Below are positions 7,863 to 17,234 of a stretch of 64,000 nt of DNA, piece after piece; position 1 is the stretch's first letter; every line of letters begins with the position of its first letter. Under the pieces are notes generated by a model. That model made no database searches and was not told where the DNA came from. It worked only from the letters and a program-made list of their open reading frames with translations. The translations under genes and the position numbers were made by a program. This DNA is from Rhizobium sp. EC-SD404 (GTDB taxonomy: Bacteria; Pseudomonadota; Alphaproteobacteria; Rhizobiales; Rhizobiaceae): assembly GCF_902498825.1 (NCBI RefSeq), contig NZ_LR701459.1, positions 1,594,414 through 1,658,413 of the forward strand, written 5' to 3'.

Positions 7863-8990
7863 ATGAACTTCTTCAAGCGCCGCACCATCCTGTCGGGCGC
7901 GGCATCGGTGGCTGGCTTGTCGCTGGCTTCGCCATTCGTTTCGCGCCGAAGCTTTGCGCAAGGCTCCTCCGGCTCGGTCAACATTTTTGCCTGGGCCGGC
8001 TATCTCAACGACGAGATGCTTGCCGCATTCACCGAAGCGACTGGCATTCAGGCCAATTACACGCCTTACGGCACTAATGACGAGCTGTTGAACCAGCTGC
8101 GCGCCAATGACGGTGCCGGCTTCGACATCATCTGGCCGACTGTCGACCGCGTCCCGAACTACGTGGAATTCGGTCTCGTACAGCCGCTCGACATTTCCAA
8201 GATCGAAGTCGATCGCTGCCTGCCGAGCGCCTGGACGAGTTCCGAGACGCTCGGCGCAGTCATCGAAGGCGAGCGCTATCAGGTCCCGACCGACTGGGGC
8301 ACCGAAGGCGTGGCGTTCGATCGCGACCAGATGCCGCTGGAATACGGTGCAGCGTCCTACGGCGATATCTGGAAGCCGGAAGCCGAAGGTCTTGCGACCG
8401 TGCGCGGGCATTCCGGTCTCGTCGGTCTCGGCCTTTGGCTGGAAGCCGAAGGTCGCCTGCCGATGCCGATGCGCGACGCATTCGCCTCCGAAGAAAACAT
8501 GGTTGCGATCTATGACGTGATCCTGGCGGAGGCGACTGCCCGCAAGGCCAACATCGCCCAGTTCTGGACGAATGAAAACGAAGCTCAGGGCGCATTCCGC
8601 GTCAATGGCTGCGCCGTCGGCCAGACGTGGGATTCCACGGCTGCCGCGCTCGCCAAGGAAGGCCTGAATGTCGGTTTCCTCGCTCCGAAGGAAGGCGCGC
8701 TGACCTGGATGGAAGGCGTTTCGATCCCGACGGGTGCCGAGAACCTCGACCAGGCCTACGCCTTCATCAACTGGTTCCTGACGCCGGAAGCAGGCGCCAT
8801 GTATACCAACGCCACGTCGATCAACTCGACCGCCGTCGGCGCTGCCGACCTGACGTCCGACGACGCCAAGGCCTTCTTCGCCAACGCCTATCCGGGCGAT
8901 GCACTGGAGAAGCTGTGGTGGTGGCCGATCCAGGAAACCTGGTTCGTCGAAAAGCGCAACGAGTATCAGGACCGCTTCCTGTCGGCCTGA
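7863..8990 (+). CDS. ABC transporter substrate-binding protein, spermidine/putrescine type (PotD/PotF-like)
   Basis: A 375-residue periplasmic binding protein opening the four-gene ABC operon. It starts at ATG 7863 behind AAAAGGGGAG. The N-terminus has KRRTIL and a hydrophobic stretch ending near SFAQG, which suits a Tat signal. The mature part begins with VNIFAWAGYLNDEMLAAF, the usual opening of PotD/PotF-like proteins, and has a TDWGTEGVAFD segment and the late ETWFVEKRNEYQDRF. The family binds polyamines or related solutes; the true ligand cannot be read from sequence. A hairpin lies between this gene and the ATPase. Confidence 0.92.
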   Translation: MNFFKRRTILSGAASVAGLSLASPFVSRRSFAQGSSGSVNIFAWAGYLNDEMLAAFTEATGIQANYTPYGTNDELLNQLRANDGAGFDIIWPTVDRVPNYVEFGLVQPLDISKIEVDRCLPSAWTSSETLGAVIEGERYQVPTDWGTEGVAFDRDQMPLEYGAASYGDIWKPEAEGLATVRGHSGLVGLGLWLEAEGRLPMPMRDAFASEENMVAIYDVILAEATARKANIAQFWTNENEAQGAFRVNGCAVGQTWDSTAAALAKEGLNVGFLAPKEGALTWMEGVSIPTGAENLDQAYAFINWFLTPEAGAMYTNATSINSTAVGAADLTSDDAKAFFANAYPGDALEKLWWWPIQETWFVEKRNEYQDRFLSA

Positions 8991-9002
8991 TCTGACGATC
9001 TC

Positions 9003-9028
9003 GAAGGGTCGGCCAAGGCCGGCCCTTC
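9003..9028 (+). terminator. Hairpin between binding-protein gene and ATPase gene (attenuator-like)
   Basis: GAAGGGTCG (9003-9011) pairs with CGGCCCTTC (9020-9028) around a GC-rich core, including one G-U pair. There is no long T-run (CATCCTTC follows). Such hairpins after the binding-protein gene are common in ABC operons and let that protein be made in excess over the membrane parts. Confidence 0.5.
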
Positions 9029-9066
9029 ATCCTTCATGTCTGGAATTCGGCAACCTTCGAGGCTTC

Positions 9067-10131
9067 ATGTCCCATTCGGTCGAACTGCAGGATGTCGGCA
9101 TGACATTCGGCAAAACCCGCGCCGTCGGCGATGTCAGCTTCACGGTGGAAGGTGGCGAATTCTTCTCCATTCTCGGCCCATCCGGCTGCGGCAAGACGAC
9201 GATCCTGCGCATGGTCGCAGGCTTCCTCCAGCCGACCGAGGGCAAGATCCTGATCGGCGGCAAGGACATGGCGGGGCTTGGCCCCGATCAGCGCCCGACC
9301 GCAATGATCTTCCAGTCGCTCGCGCTCTTCCCGCTGATGCCTGTCTGGGAAAATATCGCATTCGGCCTGGAGGCACGCGGAGCGTCCAAGGCCGATCGAC
9401 GCCGCAAGGCGGACGAGCTTCTCAAGCTGATCGCTCTCGAAGGTTATGGCGACCGGATGCCGGGTGAACTCTCCGGCGGCCAGCGTCAGCGCGTCGCCAT
9501 TGCACGCGCGCTCGCTGTGGAGCCGCAGGTGCTGCTGCTCGACGAACCGCTTTCCGCGCTCGACCTGAAACTGCGCCAGCACATGCGCGCCGAACTGCGG
9601 GCGCTGCAGAAGCGCACGGGCGTCACTTTCATCTACATCACCCATGACCAGTCGGAAGCGCTGGCCATGTCCGATCGTGTGGCGGTGATGAGCGCCGGCG
9701 TCCTGCAACAGGTGGGTGCGCCCCGCGATCTCTACGACAACCCGGCGACGCCGTTCGTGGCGAAGTTCGTCGGCGAGACCAACGCCTATCCCGGCACGGT
9801 CCGCGCCATCGACGGCAAGACGGCCACAATCGAGACTGCCCATGGCACGATGCGCGGCAGGGCAGGGCCGGCGCTCGCCGTCGGCAGCAAGGCCAGTCTC
9901 TATGTTCGGCCGGAAGCGCTGAAAGCGGCGTCCGCCGATAATGCCGTCACTGCAACCGTCGATCGGTTCGATTTCGAAGGGGCATTCGCGCTGATCCACG
10001 CGCGCCTTCCCGATGAAGCGCCGCTGGTTGCTTCCGTCTGCAGCCTGGATTTTGCCAATGCGCCGAAGCCGGGCGAGACGGCCAGCTTCGGGTTTGCGCC
10101 AGACCATGCCGTGGTGCTCGCCGATGGGTGA
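9067..10131 (+). CDS. ABC transporter ATP-binding protein, polyamine type (PotA/PotG-like)
   Basis: A 354-residue ATPase powering the importer. Walker A GPSGCGKTT begins at residue 37, the signature LSGGQRQRVAIARAL lies near residue 138, Walker B LLLDEP follows, and an H-loop is in YITHDQSEA. A C-terminal TOBE-like domain follows, as in PotA. The ATG at 9067 has GAGG at 9059-9062. Its stop overlaps the start of the first permease by 8 bases, which implies translational coupling. Confidence 0.95.
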   Translation: MSHSVELQDVGMTFGKTRAVGDVSFTVEGGEFFSILGPSGCGKTTILRMVAGFLQPTEGKILIGGKDMAGLGPDQRPTAMIFQSLALFPLMPVWENIAFGLEARGASKADRRRKADELLKLIALEGYGDRMPGELSGGQRQRVAIARALAVEPQVLLLDEPLSALDLKLRQHMRAELRALQKRTGVTFIYITHDQSEALAMSDRVAVMSAGVLQQVGAPRDLYDNPATPFVAKFVGETNAYPGTVRAIDGKTATIETAHGTMRGRAGPALAVGSKASLYVRPEALKAASADNAVTATVDRFDFEGAFALIHARLPDEAPLVASVCSLDFANAPKPGETASFGFAPDHAVVLADG

Positions 10132-11005
10132 TGTGTTCAAGCGGTTCGGCGGCGGGCTCGGCACGGTCTTCACCGCGCTGGTGCTGGTCTGGCTGGCCGG
10201 CATGGTGCTGGCGCCGAACATTACCATGATCGACTATGCATTGCGGCCGAACCTGCCGCCATCGGCCATCGGCGGTGCGGACGACGTCTATTCACTCGAC
10301 AACATTCTCTATCTCGTCGGAGAGGATGTGCACCGCGCGATCTTCTTCAAGACGATCTGGGCGAGCGCGCTCGTCGCCTTCATCACCTTCGTGGTCTGCT
10401 ACCCCATCGCCTACTGGCTCGCGCAGAACGCGACACCGAACCAGACCGCGCTGGTGCTGCTGGCGCTGACGATCCCCTTCTGGATCAACGAGGTGCTGCG
10501 CACGCTCGCCTGGTACATCCTGCTCGCGTTTCGCGGCCCGCTGAACGAGATGCTGCTGGCAATCGGCATCATCGATGCGCCGGTGCGCTGGTTCGGCGAT
10601 ACCGGCGTGCTGGCCGGCATGGTCTACGCCTACATCCTCTTCATGCTGTTCCCGATCTACAACGCCATCGAGAGCCTCGAGAAAGCGCAGATCGAAGCGG
10701 CGAAGGATCTGGGTGCATCCACCTGGCGCATCCATGCCCGCGTGGTCATTCCGCACGCGAAGGCAGGCATCGCGACAGGCTGCGTCTTCACCTTCATGCT
10801 GGCGGCCGGCTCCTACGTCGCCCCGGCGCTGCTCGGCGCGCCCGGCAGCCGCTGGTTCACGCAGATCATCTACAACTGGTTCTTCGAGGGCGGAAACTGG
10901 AACCGCGGCGCGGCATATGCGCTGGTGCTGCTCATTCTCTGTCTTGTCGTCGTTCTGGTCACGCTGAAACTTGCGCGCGTCAATCTGACGGATGTTGCGA
11001 AATGA
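10124..11005 (+). CDS. ABC transporter permease, polyamine type (PotB-like)
   Basis: A 293-residue inner-membrane permease. It has an N-terminal membrane helix, a periplasmic segment (about residues 40-75), then a run of helices. The EAA loop that docks the ATPase is EAAKDLGASTWRIHARVVIP. The start at 10124 lies inside the end of the ATPase gene. The stop overlaps the next permease by 4 bases (ATGA). It should pair with that permease to form the channel. Confidence 0.93.
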   Translation: MGDVFKRFGGGLGTVFTALVLVWLAGMVLAPNITMIDYALRPNLPPSAIGGADDVYSLDNILYLVGEDVHRAIFFKTIWASALVAFITFVVCYPIAYWLAQNATPNQTALVLLALTIPFWINEVLRTLAWYILLAFRGPLNEMLLAIGIIDAPVRWFGDTGVLAGMVYAYILFMLFPIYNAIESLEKAQIEAAKDLGASTWRIHARVVIPHAKAGIATGCVFTFMLAAGSYVAPALLGAPGSRWFTQIIYNWFFEGGNWNRGAAYALVLLILCLVVVLVTLKLARVNLTDVAK

Positions 11006-11811
11006 GGGCGAGCGACGCGATCCGCAACGCGCTCTTCGCGCTCTATTTCGTGGCGTTCTTCGCCTATCTCTTCCTGCCGCTGGTCATCATGGGCGCGGCG
11101 ACCTTCAACGAGAGCCGGTTCCCGACCGTCACGCCATGGCAGGGCACGACGCTGCAATGGTTCAACGAATTGTGGGCAGACGCTGCGATGTGGCAGTCGC
11201 TGTGGACCTCGATCGTCATCGCATTCTTCGTCGTTCTCGTATCGCTACCGATCGGCACGGCAGCGGCGCTGGTGCTCACCAGTCTGCATCAGCGTGCGCG
11301 CGGCCCGCTCTATGCCGTGATGGTTTCCCCGCTTCTCACGCCCGGCGTCGTGATCGGCATTGCGACGCTCGTTCTGTGGCGCCAGCTCGGCGTCGGTGGC
11401 GGCGTGTTCCTGATCGTCGTTGCCCAGTCGAGCTACATCATCTGCTATGTGATGTTGATGATCGCAGCCCGCCTGCAGCGGTTCGATCGAACCCAGGAGG
11501 AGGCGGCCCTTGGCCTCGGGGCATCGAAGTTCATGGTGTTCCGCCGCGTGCTTCTGCCGTTCCTGAAGCCGGCGCTGATCGCCGCCGCGTTTCTCGCCAT
11601 TCTGCAGTCGATCGAAAACTACAACACGACGCTGTTCGTGCGCGGCTTCGATACGCCGCTGACGGTCTATATCGCCACCAAGGTGCGCACTGGCCTGACG
11701 CCTGCGGTCAACGCCCTGGCGCTCATCATGATCACAGCATCGATCCTCGGCGCGATCGCCTACGAGGTGCTGCGCCGGCGCGAAGCGCGCCGCAAGGCGA
11801 ATTTGGCCTGA
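11002..11811 (+). CDS. ABC transporter permease, polyamine type (PotC-like)
   Basis: The second permease of the importer, 269 residues with about six membrane helices and the EAA loop EEAALGLGASKFMVFRRVLL. It ends in a basic tail (RRREARRKANLA). It starts in the ATGA overlap with the preceding permease and closes the operon of binding protein, ATPase and two permeases. No clear terminator was seen before the Mrp/ApbC gene 89 bases later. Confidence 0.93.
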   Translation: MRASDAIRNALFALYFVAFFAYLFLPLVIMGAATFNESRFPTVTPWQGTTLQWFNELWADAAMWQSLWTSIVIAFFVVLVSLPIGTAAALVLTSLHQRARGPLYAVMVSPLLTPGVVIGIATLVLWRQLGVGGGVFLIVVAQSSYIICYVMLMIAARLQRFDRTQEEAALGLGASKFMVFRRVLLPFLKPALIAAAFLAILQSIENYNTTLFVRGFDTPLTVYIATKVRTGLTPAVNALALIMITASILGAIAYEVLRRREARRKANLA

Positions 11812-11900
11812 GCTTTCCACCAAAAGAGAAGGCTTCGGCACTTGGATCGGCGGACGGAAGTCATTAGCTCTGGCCCAAACGAAATGGGAAGGCCAACGCC

Positions 11901-13043
11901 ATGGCAGCGCCGAGCAAAGAAGACGTACTCGATCGATTGAAGCAGGTGCCGGGCCCCGACGGGCAGGGCAACATCGTGGATCTCGGCCTCGTCTCCGACG
12001 TCTTCATCGCCGATGGAAAGGTCTTCTTCTCGATCAGCGTGCCGGCCGCACGCGCCGAGGAACTGGAGCCACTCCGCACGGCGGCAGAAGATGCCGTGAA
12101 GACGATCCCCGGCGTCTCCTCCGCCATGGTCGCGCTGACCGCGGAAAAGAAGGCGAGTTCCACTGCGCCTGCACCCCCTCCGAGTGCAGCGACCGGACCC
12201 GGCGAGCCGCGCCGTGATCCGCCCGCACGCGCCAAGTCGGAAGTGGAAGGCATCGGCGCGATCATCGCGGTCGCCTCCGGCAAGGGTGGCGTCGGCAAGT
12301 CGACGACCGCCGTCAATCTTGCGCTGGGCCTGAAAGGGCTTGGGTTGAAGGTCGGAATTCTCGATGCCGATATCTACGGCCCGTCGATGCCTCGTCTGCT
12401 GCACATCGGCGGCCGCCCTAAGACGGTCAATGGCCGCACGCTGGTACCGATGGAAGCCTATGGCCTCAAGGTCATGTCGATCGGCTTCCTGGTGGATGAA
12501 GAGACGCCGATGATCTGGCGCGGGCCGATGGTGATCTCGGCGTTGACGCAGATGCTGCGCGAGGTTGCCTGGGGGGAACTCGACGTGCTGATCGTCGACA
12601 TGCCGCCCGGTACCGGCGACGCGCAGTTGACCATGGCGCAGCAGGTGCCGTTGGCCGGTGCGGTCATCGTGTCGACGCCACAGGATCTTTCGCTGATCGA
12701 CGCCCGCAAGGGCTGGAACATGTTCAAGAAGGTCGACGTGCCGCTGCTGGGGCTGGTCGAGAACATGAGCTATTTCGTCTGCCCCGATTGCGGCTCGACG
12801 CACGACATCTTCGGCCATGGCGGCGCGCAACGGGAAGCCGAGAAGATCGGCATTCCCTTCCTCGGCGCCGTGCCGCTGCACATCGACATTCGCGCGATGT
12901 CGGACGCGGGCACGCCCGTCACGGTTACCGCTCCCGATGGCCCCCACGCCAAGATTTACGGCGAGATCGCCGAGAAGGTCTGGGGTAACCATCTGGCGCG
13001 CAAAGAAAGCGCAAAGGGCGGCCCGGCGATCGTCTTCGAATAA
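11901..13043 (+). CDS. apbC: Mrp/NBP35 family Fe-S cluster carrier ATPase (ApbC)
   Basis: A 380-residue P-loop protein that holds and delivers Fe-S clusters. The first 90 residues form a DUF59 (MIP18-like) domain; a low-complexity Pro/Ala linker follows. The deviant Walker A GKGGVGKST starts at about residue 127, and VDMPPGTGDAQLT follows. The CPDC motif has Cys294 and Cys297, the pair that holds a bridging cluster in a homodimer. Length and layout are normal for alphaproteobacteria. Confidence 0.95.
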   Translation: MAAPSKEDVLDRLKQVPGPDGQGNIVDLGLVSDVFIADGKVFFSISVPAARAEELEPLRTAAEDAVKTIPGVSSAMVALTAEKKASSTAPAPPPSAATGPGEPRRDPPARAKSEVEGIGAIIAVASGKGGVGKSTTAVNLALGLKGLGLKVGILDADIYGPSMPRLLHIGGRPKTVNGRTLVPMEAYGLKVMSIGFLVDEETPMIWRGPMVISALTQMLREVAWGELDVLIVDMPPGTGDAQLTMAQQVPLAGAVIVSTPQDLSLIDARKGWNMFKKVDVPLLGLVENMSYFVCPDCGSTHDIFGHGGAQREAEKIGIPFLGAVPLHIDIRAMSDAGTPVTVTAPDGPHAKIYGEIAEKVWGNHLARKESAKGGPAIVFE

Positions 13044-13055
13044 TACCAACCGGTT

Positions 13056-13086
13056 GATCCCTGTTCGTGCATTTGCGGCAGGGATC
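13056..13086. repeat. Inverted repeat after apbC
   Basis: GATCCCTG (13056-13063) and CAGGGATC (13079-13086) form an 8-bp stem with a 15-base loop. No T-run follows, so it may be a weak terminator or an operator for the downstream SDR unit. Confidence 0.4.
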
Positions 13087-13125
13087 GTGCCATAGTGCCG
13101 TTTCCACCTTTGGGGAGGCATCGGC

Positions 13126-13179
13126 ATGAGCGGCGCGTGCGGCAAGGAATGCAGGGCGGTGGCATCAGATGCGCGGTGA
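13126..13179 (+). CDS. Possible 17-residue leader peptide overlapping the SDR start
   Basis: ATG 13126 is preceded by GGGGAGG at a normal distance and opens a 17-codon frame (MSGACGKECRAVASDAR) ending with TGA at 13177-13179. It overlaps the start of the SDR (13169) by 11 bases in another frame. The SDR itself has a poor ribosome site, so translation of this peptide may feed ribosomes to it. It has two Cys. Whether it is translated is unproven. Confidence 0.35.
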   Translation: MSGACGKECRAVASDAR

Positions 13180-13924
13180 GCGTCATGTCGTCGTCACGGG
13201 CGGCGCTTCCGGAATAGGGTTGGCGACCGTCCAGGCGCTGGTCGACGACGGATCATGCGTCACGATCATCGATGCAGGCGGGTCCGCCATCTCCGCGGCC
13301 GAAGAGAGACTCGAAGGCGAAGACGTGTTCTGCATGAGAGCGGACGTCACTGACGAGGAAGAGATCGCGGAGGCCTTCGAAGCCGCCACCGAGGAATTCG
13401 GGCCGATCACGGGATTGGTGAACGCCGCAAACATTCTGCGTGTGGCGACCTTCGAAGCAACGAGCGCCGAGCTTTTCCGCCAGATCCTCGACGTCAATCT
13501 CGTCGGCGCGTTCATCACCTCCGCCGCAGCGCTAGACCGGATGGGCGACACGCTTTCAATCGTCAATGTCAGCGCCGTTTCCGGCATGAGGGCCAATGCA
13601 GGCCGCGTCGCCTATGGCGCGTCGAAGGCAGGTCTGATCAGCATGAGCCAGGCAATGGCGGTGGAGTTGGCGGCGAGCGGCATCCGCGTCAATTGCGTCG
13701 CGCCGGGGCCCATCAACACGGAAACGACGATCGACACCCATTCGGCGGAAGACCGCGCAAGGTGGTCGGAACGGGTGCCGCAGCACCGATACGGTCTGCC
13801 GGAAGAAGTGGCGGCCGCCATTCTGTTCCTGCTGTCAGACCAGGCGAGCTACATCAACGGCCAGGTCCTGGCAGTCGATGGGGGTTTCTCGGTTGCAGGG
13901 CTGATGCGACCCGTCGGGCGTTAG
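13169..13924 (+). CDS. SDR family oxidoreductase
   Basis: A 251-residue short-chain dehydrogenase/reductase using NAD(P). The cofactor motif TGGASGIG lies near residue 10, the second motif is unusual (NAAN rather than NNAG), and the catalytic set is Ser in VNVSAVSG, then YGASK with Tyr and Lys. C-terminal INGQVLAVDGGF is typical. The substrate is not predictable. The start overlaps a possible leader peptide. Acidic Asp in TIIDAGG after the second strand suggests NAD rather than NADP. Confidence 0.92.
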   Translation: MRGERHVVVTGGASGIGLATVQALVDDGSCVTIIDAGGSAISAAEERLEGEDVFCMRADVTDEEEIAEAFEAATEEFGPITGLVNAANILRVATFEATSAELFRQILDVNLVGAFITSAAALDRMGDTLSIVNVSAVSGMRANAGRVAYGASKAGLISMSQAMAVELAASGIRVNCVAPGPINTETTIDTHSAEDRARWSERVPQHRYGLPEEVAAAILFLLSDQASYINGQVLAVDGGFSVAGLMRPVGR

Positions 13925-13976
13925 GGCACTTTCGCGTTTCCGGACGGTGAACCGGTATCCACTTCTCCTGGAAACG

Positions 13977-14762
13977 CTAGTAGACCGAGACGAGGCCGAA
14001 GGCCGGCACCTTGATGCCGATGCGCTTGATGTCGATGCCGGCGACAAGGCCCATCAGGTGCACTTCGAAGCCGCTATGCCACCCCGCCGAAAAGCCGGCG
14101 AGGCCGAAGAGTGTCGCGTGCACATCGAGACCGTCATCGGAGACGGCGAAGAACCGCCCGCCCGAGAGATAATCCCGACCCACCGCATTGGGCGGGAGCA
14201 CGAGGCCAAGCTCGGGCACGTCGCGCAGGACGTGGGCGACGAATGAATTGGAATTCGGGCCCGGATAAATGCGGTAACCGCGATCGCCGTTCGCGCCCTG
14301 GTGCGGGTAGGCTGTTATGGCAGCTTCCACCTTCGGGATGAGCCGTTCCGCGTCGGCGCCGTGCACGCTGCCGACGATTTCCGGCAGGTTGGAATACCAG
14401 CGTGCATCGGCCGGATAGCCGTCCATGCGAACCGGGCGGCCCCAGCCCACCTTGTCGTATCGGTGATAGCGTTCGCCCGCGCGCTTGATGACGATCCAGC
14501 TGTGGGTGGCAAAGGCACCCTTCATGCCGCCGGTCCGCGCCGCCATGATGTAGATCGCAGCTTCGGAATTAGACGATGCGTCGGGCAGCATGCCGCTCGC
14601 CGACCAGTCCGCCTGGCGCCAGGAGGATGGCCGGTCGACGCTTGCCCACCACGCGGCCGACGCAAGCGCCGGCGCGATGAAAATGGCGAAAACGGCAACG
14701 ATGATGGCCATCAAGGAACGCGCACGGCTCCCTGTTTGCCGATCTTTAGGTCCATGTTGCAT
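13977..14762 (-). CDS. DUF3750 domain-containing membrane-anchored protein
   Basis: A 261-residue protein of unknown function. An N-terminal hydrophobic stretch (MAIIVAVFAIFIAPALASA) looks like a signal anchor. The body matches the DUF3750 pattern: THSWIVIKRAGERYHRYDKVGWG, then SVHGADAERLIPKVEAAI, YPGPNSNSFVAHVLR and LPPNAVGRDYL. The ATG at 14762 was chosen over the frame's upstream start at 14801, which has no ribosome site; a start at 14711 is also possible. It is divergent from the asparaginase gene and convergent with the SDR. Confidence 0.85.
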   Translation of the reverse strand: MQHGPKDRQTGSRARSLMAIIVAVFAIFIAPALASAAWWASVDRPSSWRQADWSASGMLPDASSNSEAAIYIMAARTGGMKGAFATHSWIVIKRAGERYHRYDKVGWGRPVRMDGYPADARWYSNLPEIVGSVHGADAERLIPKVEAAITAYPHQGANGDRGYRIYPGPNSNSFVAHVLRDVPELGLVLPPNAVGRDYLSGGRFFAVSDDGLDVHATLFGLAGFSAGWHSGFEVHLMGLVAGIDIKRIGIKVPAFGLVSVY

Positions 14763-14818
14763 CGCTTCGAGCCAACCCCTATCAGTTCGCCCATCCAACA
14801 AGAGCTTGAGGCGAATTC

Positions 14819-15826
14819 ATGTCAAATCCCGTTCTGGTCGAAGTGACGCGCGGCGCGCTGGTCGAGAGCCGTCACCGGGGCGCTGTCGCCGTCGTCGACG
14901 CAGAAGGGAAGATGGTGCTGGGGATCGGCGATGTCGAGCGCCCGGTGTTTCCGCGATCCGCAGTCAAGACGATGCAGGCGTTGCCGTTGATCGAAAGCGG
15001 CGCTGCCGATGCTTTCGGCTTCGGCGACGCGGAACTGTCGCTCGCTTGCGCGTCCCATTCGGGCGAGGCGGAGCATGTGGCGCTGGCGGCGAGCATGCTG
15101 CGGCGTGCAGGTCGCGAAGCGGACGTGCTCGAATGCGGCTGCCACTGGCCGTTCGATCAACATGTGCTGATCGAACTCGCAAAGAGCGGCAAGGCGCCGA
15201 CCGTTCTGCACAACAACTGCTCCGGCAAGCATGCGGGCTTTATCGCGACATCGGTGCACGCCGAGATCCCGACAGAAGGATACGTCAGTTACGACCATCC
15301 CATTCAGCGCGAAATTCGCGGCGTCATGGAAGCGCTGACGGGCACGCAGCTTGGAACGGACAATTGCGGCACGGATGGCTGTGCCATTCCGACCTATGCC
15401 GTGCCGTTGGACAGGTTGGCGGACGGCTTTTCCAGAATGCTCACAGGGCGGGGCCTCGAGGCGGAGCGCGCCAAGGCTGCGCGGCGGCTGATCGACGGCT
15501 GCATGGCCGAGCCATTCTACATGTCGGGATCGAAGCGTGCCTGTCTGAACCTGATGCAGGCGGCGCCCGGCCGGATATTCGCCAAGACCGGCGCGGAGGG
15601 CGTGTTCTGCGCGGTGCTGCCCGAGCAGGGGCTCGGCATTGCGCTGAAATGCGACGATGGCGGCACGCGTGCGTCCGAAGCCATGATCGCCGGTCTGCTT
15701 GCACGGCTGATGGGATCCGAAGATCCAGCCTACGCCGCGCTCGATGCTCTGGCCAACAAGACCCTGCGGAATTGGAACGGCACCGAGGTCGGCAAGATAA
15801 GAGCGACCGACGCTTTGACGCGCTAA
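14819..15826 (+). CDS. L-asparaginase, rhizobial (AnsA/ReAV-like) type
   Basis: A 335-residue enzyme of the asparaginase family first known from Rhizobium etli, unrelated to the E. coli type; it hydrolyses asparagine to aspartate and ammonia. The Ser-x-x-Lys pair (Ser47, Lys50 in PRSAVKTMQALP) matches the reported catalytic residues. NNCSGKHAGF and DNCGTDGCAIP give the Cys, Lys and Cys that bind zinc in the R. etli enzyme. KTGAEGVF follows. ATG 14819 has GAGG about 7 bases upstream. The catalytic assignment comes from knowledge of the family. Confidence 0.92.
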   Translation: MSNPVLVEVTRGALVESRHRGAVAVVDAEGKMVLGIGDVERPVFPRSAVKTMQALPLIESGAADAFGFGDAELSLACASHSGEAEHVALAASMLRRAGREADVLECGCHWPFDQHVLIELAKSGKAPTVLHNNCSGKHAGFIATSVHAEIPTEGYVSYDHPIQREIRGVMEALTGTQLGTDNCGTDGCAIPTYAVPLDRLADGFSRMLTGRGLEAERAKAARRLIDGCMAEPFYMSGSKRACLNLMQAAPGRIFAKTGAEGVFCAVLPEQGLGIALKCDDGGTRASEAMIAGLLARLMGSEDPAYAALDALANKTLRNWNGTEVGKIRATDALTR

Positions 15827-15848
15827 AGCCAGTCGCTCTCCACGCGCG

Positions 15849-17222
15849 CTAGATGACGCGATTGCGTTCCACCGTCAGGTGCGCCGGCATGTCTTCGCCC
15901 GAGGTGAGGTCGGCGGTCGCCGGCTCCCCCCAGCGGAAGCCGACGACCGCGCCCTCCGGAGTACCTTCGATCACGTTGCCGGAAATGAGCGCCTGCTGCG
16001 CTTCTTCTACGACTGTGACCGCAACGCCGACCGGTACAGCACGCACAATGTTGCCGGTCACGGATACGTTGCGGAGGAAGGGCCCCCAGCCCATGAGAAT
16101 GCCCCATTTCGAGACATTCTCGATCGAATTGCCGGTCACTGCCGTGTCGGCTTCGATGGCGATCCCCCAGCCGAAGCCGGGGCCGATCGGTTCGTAAGGA
16201 TCGGGCGCCACGATGTTGCGCACGATGTTGTTGGCGACGGTTGCAAGCCGGCCGCCTTCGTTGAAGTTCGCGACCGAGATGCCGTTTGCCCCACCGTCGA
16301 TGAGGTTCGAGGCGATGACGGCACCTTCGAAGGAGAATTCCGTGTAGAGCGCCGTTTCGCCTGACCGCAGGCACTGGTTGCCGACGATCTGGACATTCGA
16401 GCCGGAGTTGGAGCGGATCGCCGAGAACGCGCAGTCGGACACGTTGTTGTTGGCGATCATGACATTCGCCGCGCGGAAGACGTTGATGCCGTTGCCGTTC
16501 TGGCCCGTTCCGCCATCCGCGGCGCCGATGCGCTCGATGCGATTGCCGGTGACGATCGAATTGTCCGCGCCATCCTCCCAGCGGTGGACGAGGATGCCGC
16601 CATTGGCGCAATCGAAGACGTGGTTGTCGGTCACGGTGAGGCCGGTGGACTGCACGGCGTAGATGCCGACGCCTGCCGCACCGGAGATGCGTGTGCGTCT
16701 TATGCCGCCGCCACAACCTTCCAGCGCCACTGCGTGACGCTGACTTCCGATGAATTCGCATTCGTCGAGATCGAGCCGCATGACGTTGCGCGCCACGAGG
16801 CTGCCGGTTGCCCAGGTGTCGAGCCAGCTGTTGGCGCCATCGACGACGATGCCCTTCAGCGACACCGTTTCGGCGTTCTCGGCGTTAAGAAACGAGCCTT
16901 CGCCCGTGTAGACGAGGCGCGACGCGCCGGGCACGCCGATCAGGCGAGCGCCGGCGGGCAAAGTGATGTTTGAGACGCGGTAGACGCCGGGCGGCAGGAA
17001 GACCGGTTTTCCCTCGGGCGCGGCTTCGGCGAGCAGCCTGTTCAGCAGCGCGCCCTGATCCACATCGGTGCCGGCACGCAGGCCGCCAGACTGCGCGTCG
17101 ATCGCCCCCCGAAGATCGACCTGCGCGAAAAGCTGGCCGGCGCGCGCCGGCACCGATACGGAAACCGTGCACGCGGCTGCCGAGGCCAACACCGCCCGGA
17201 TCGCCGCTCGCCGTCTCATCAT
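15849..17222 (-). CDS. TIGR03808-type twin-arginine-exported beta-helix repeat protein
   Basis: A 457-residue secreted protein of unknown function. MMRRRAAIRAV and the hydrophobic stretch form a Tat-like signal. After an opening DLRGAIDAQSGGLRAGT, it has repeated short strands with N-x-I/V patterns (VTDNHVFDC, VTGNRIERIG, IANNNVSDC, VAGNQC-like turns), the mark of a right-handed parallel beta-helix. The layout matches the alphaproteobacterial family TIGR03808. Beta-helix proteins often bind or cut polysaccharide, but no catalytic residue can be assigned. An inverted repeat lies just upstream. Confidence 0.85.
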   Translation of the reverse strand: MMRRRAAIRAVLASAAACTVSVSVPARAGQLFAQVDLRGAIDAQSGGLRAGTDVDQGALLNRLLAEAAPEGKPVFLPPGVYRVSNITLPAGARLIGVPGASRLVYTGEGSFLNAENAETVSLKGIVVDGANSWLDTWATGSLVARNVMRLDLDECEFIGSQRHAVALEGCGGGIRRTRISGAAGVGIYAVQSTGLTVTDNHVFDCANGGILVHRWEDGADNSIVTGNRIERIGAADGGTGQNGNGINVFRAANVMIANNNVSDCAFSAIRSNSGSNVQIVGNQCLRSGETALYTEFSFEGAVIASNLIDGGANGISVANFNEGGRLATVANNIVRNIVAPDPYEPIGPGFGWGIAIEADTAVTGNSIENVSKWGILMGWGPFLRNVSVTGNIVRAVPVGVAVTVVEEAQQALISGNVIEGTPEGAVVGFRWGEPATADLTSGEDMPAHLTVERNRVI

Positions 17223-17234
17223 GGTTACGCCTTT

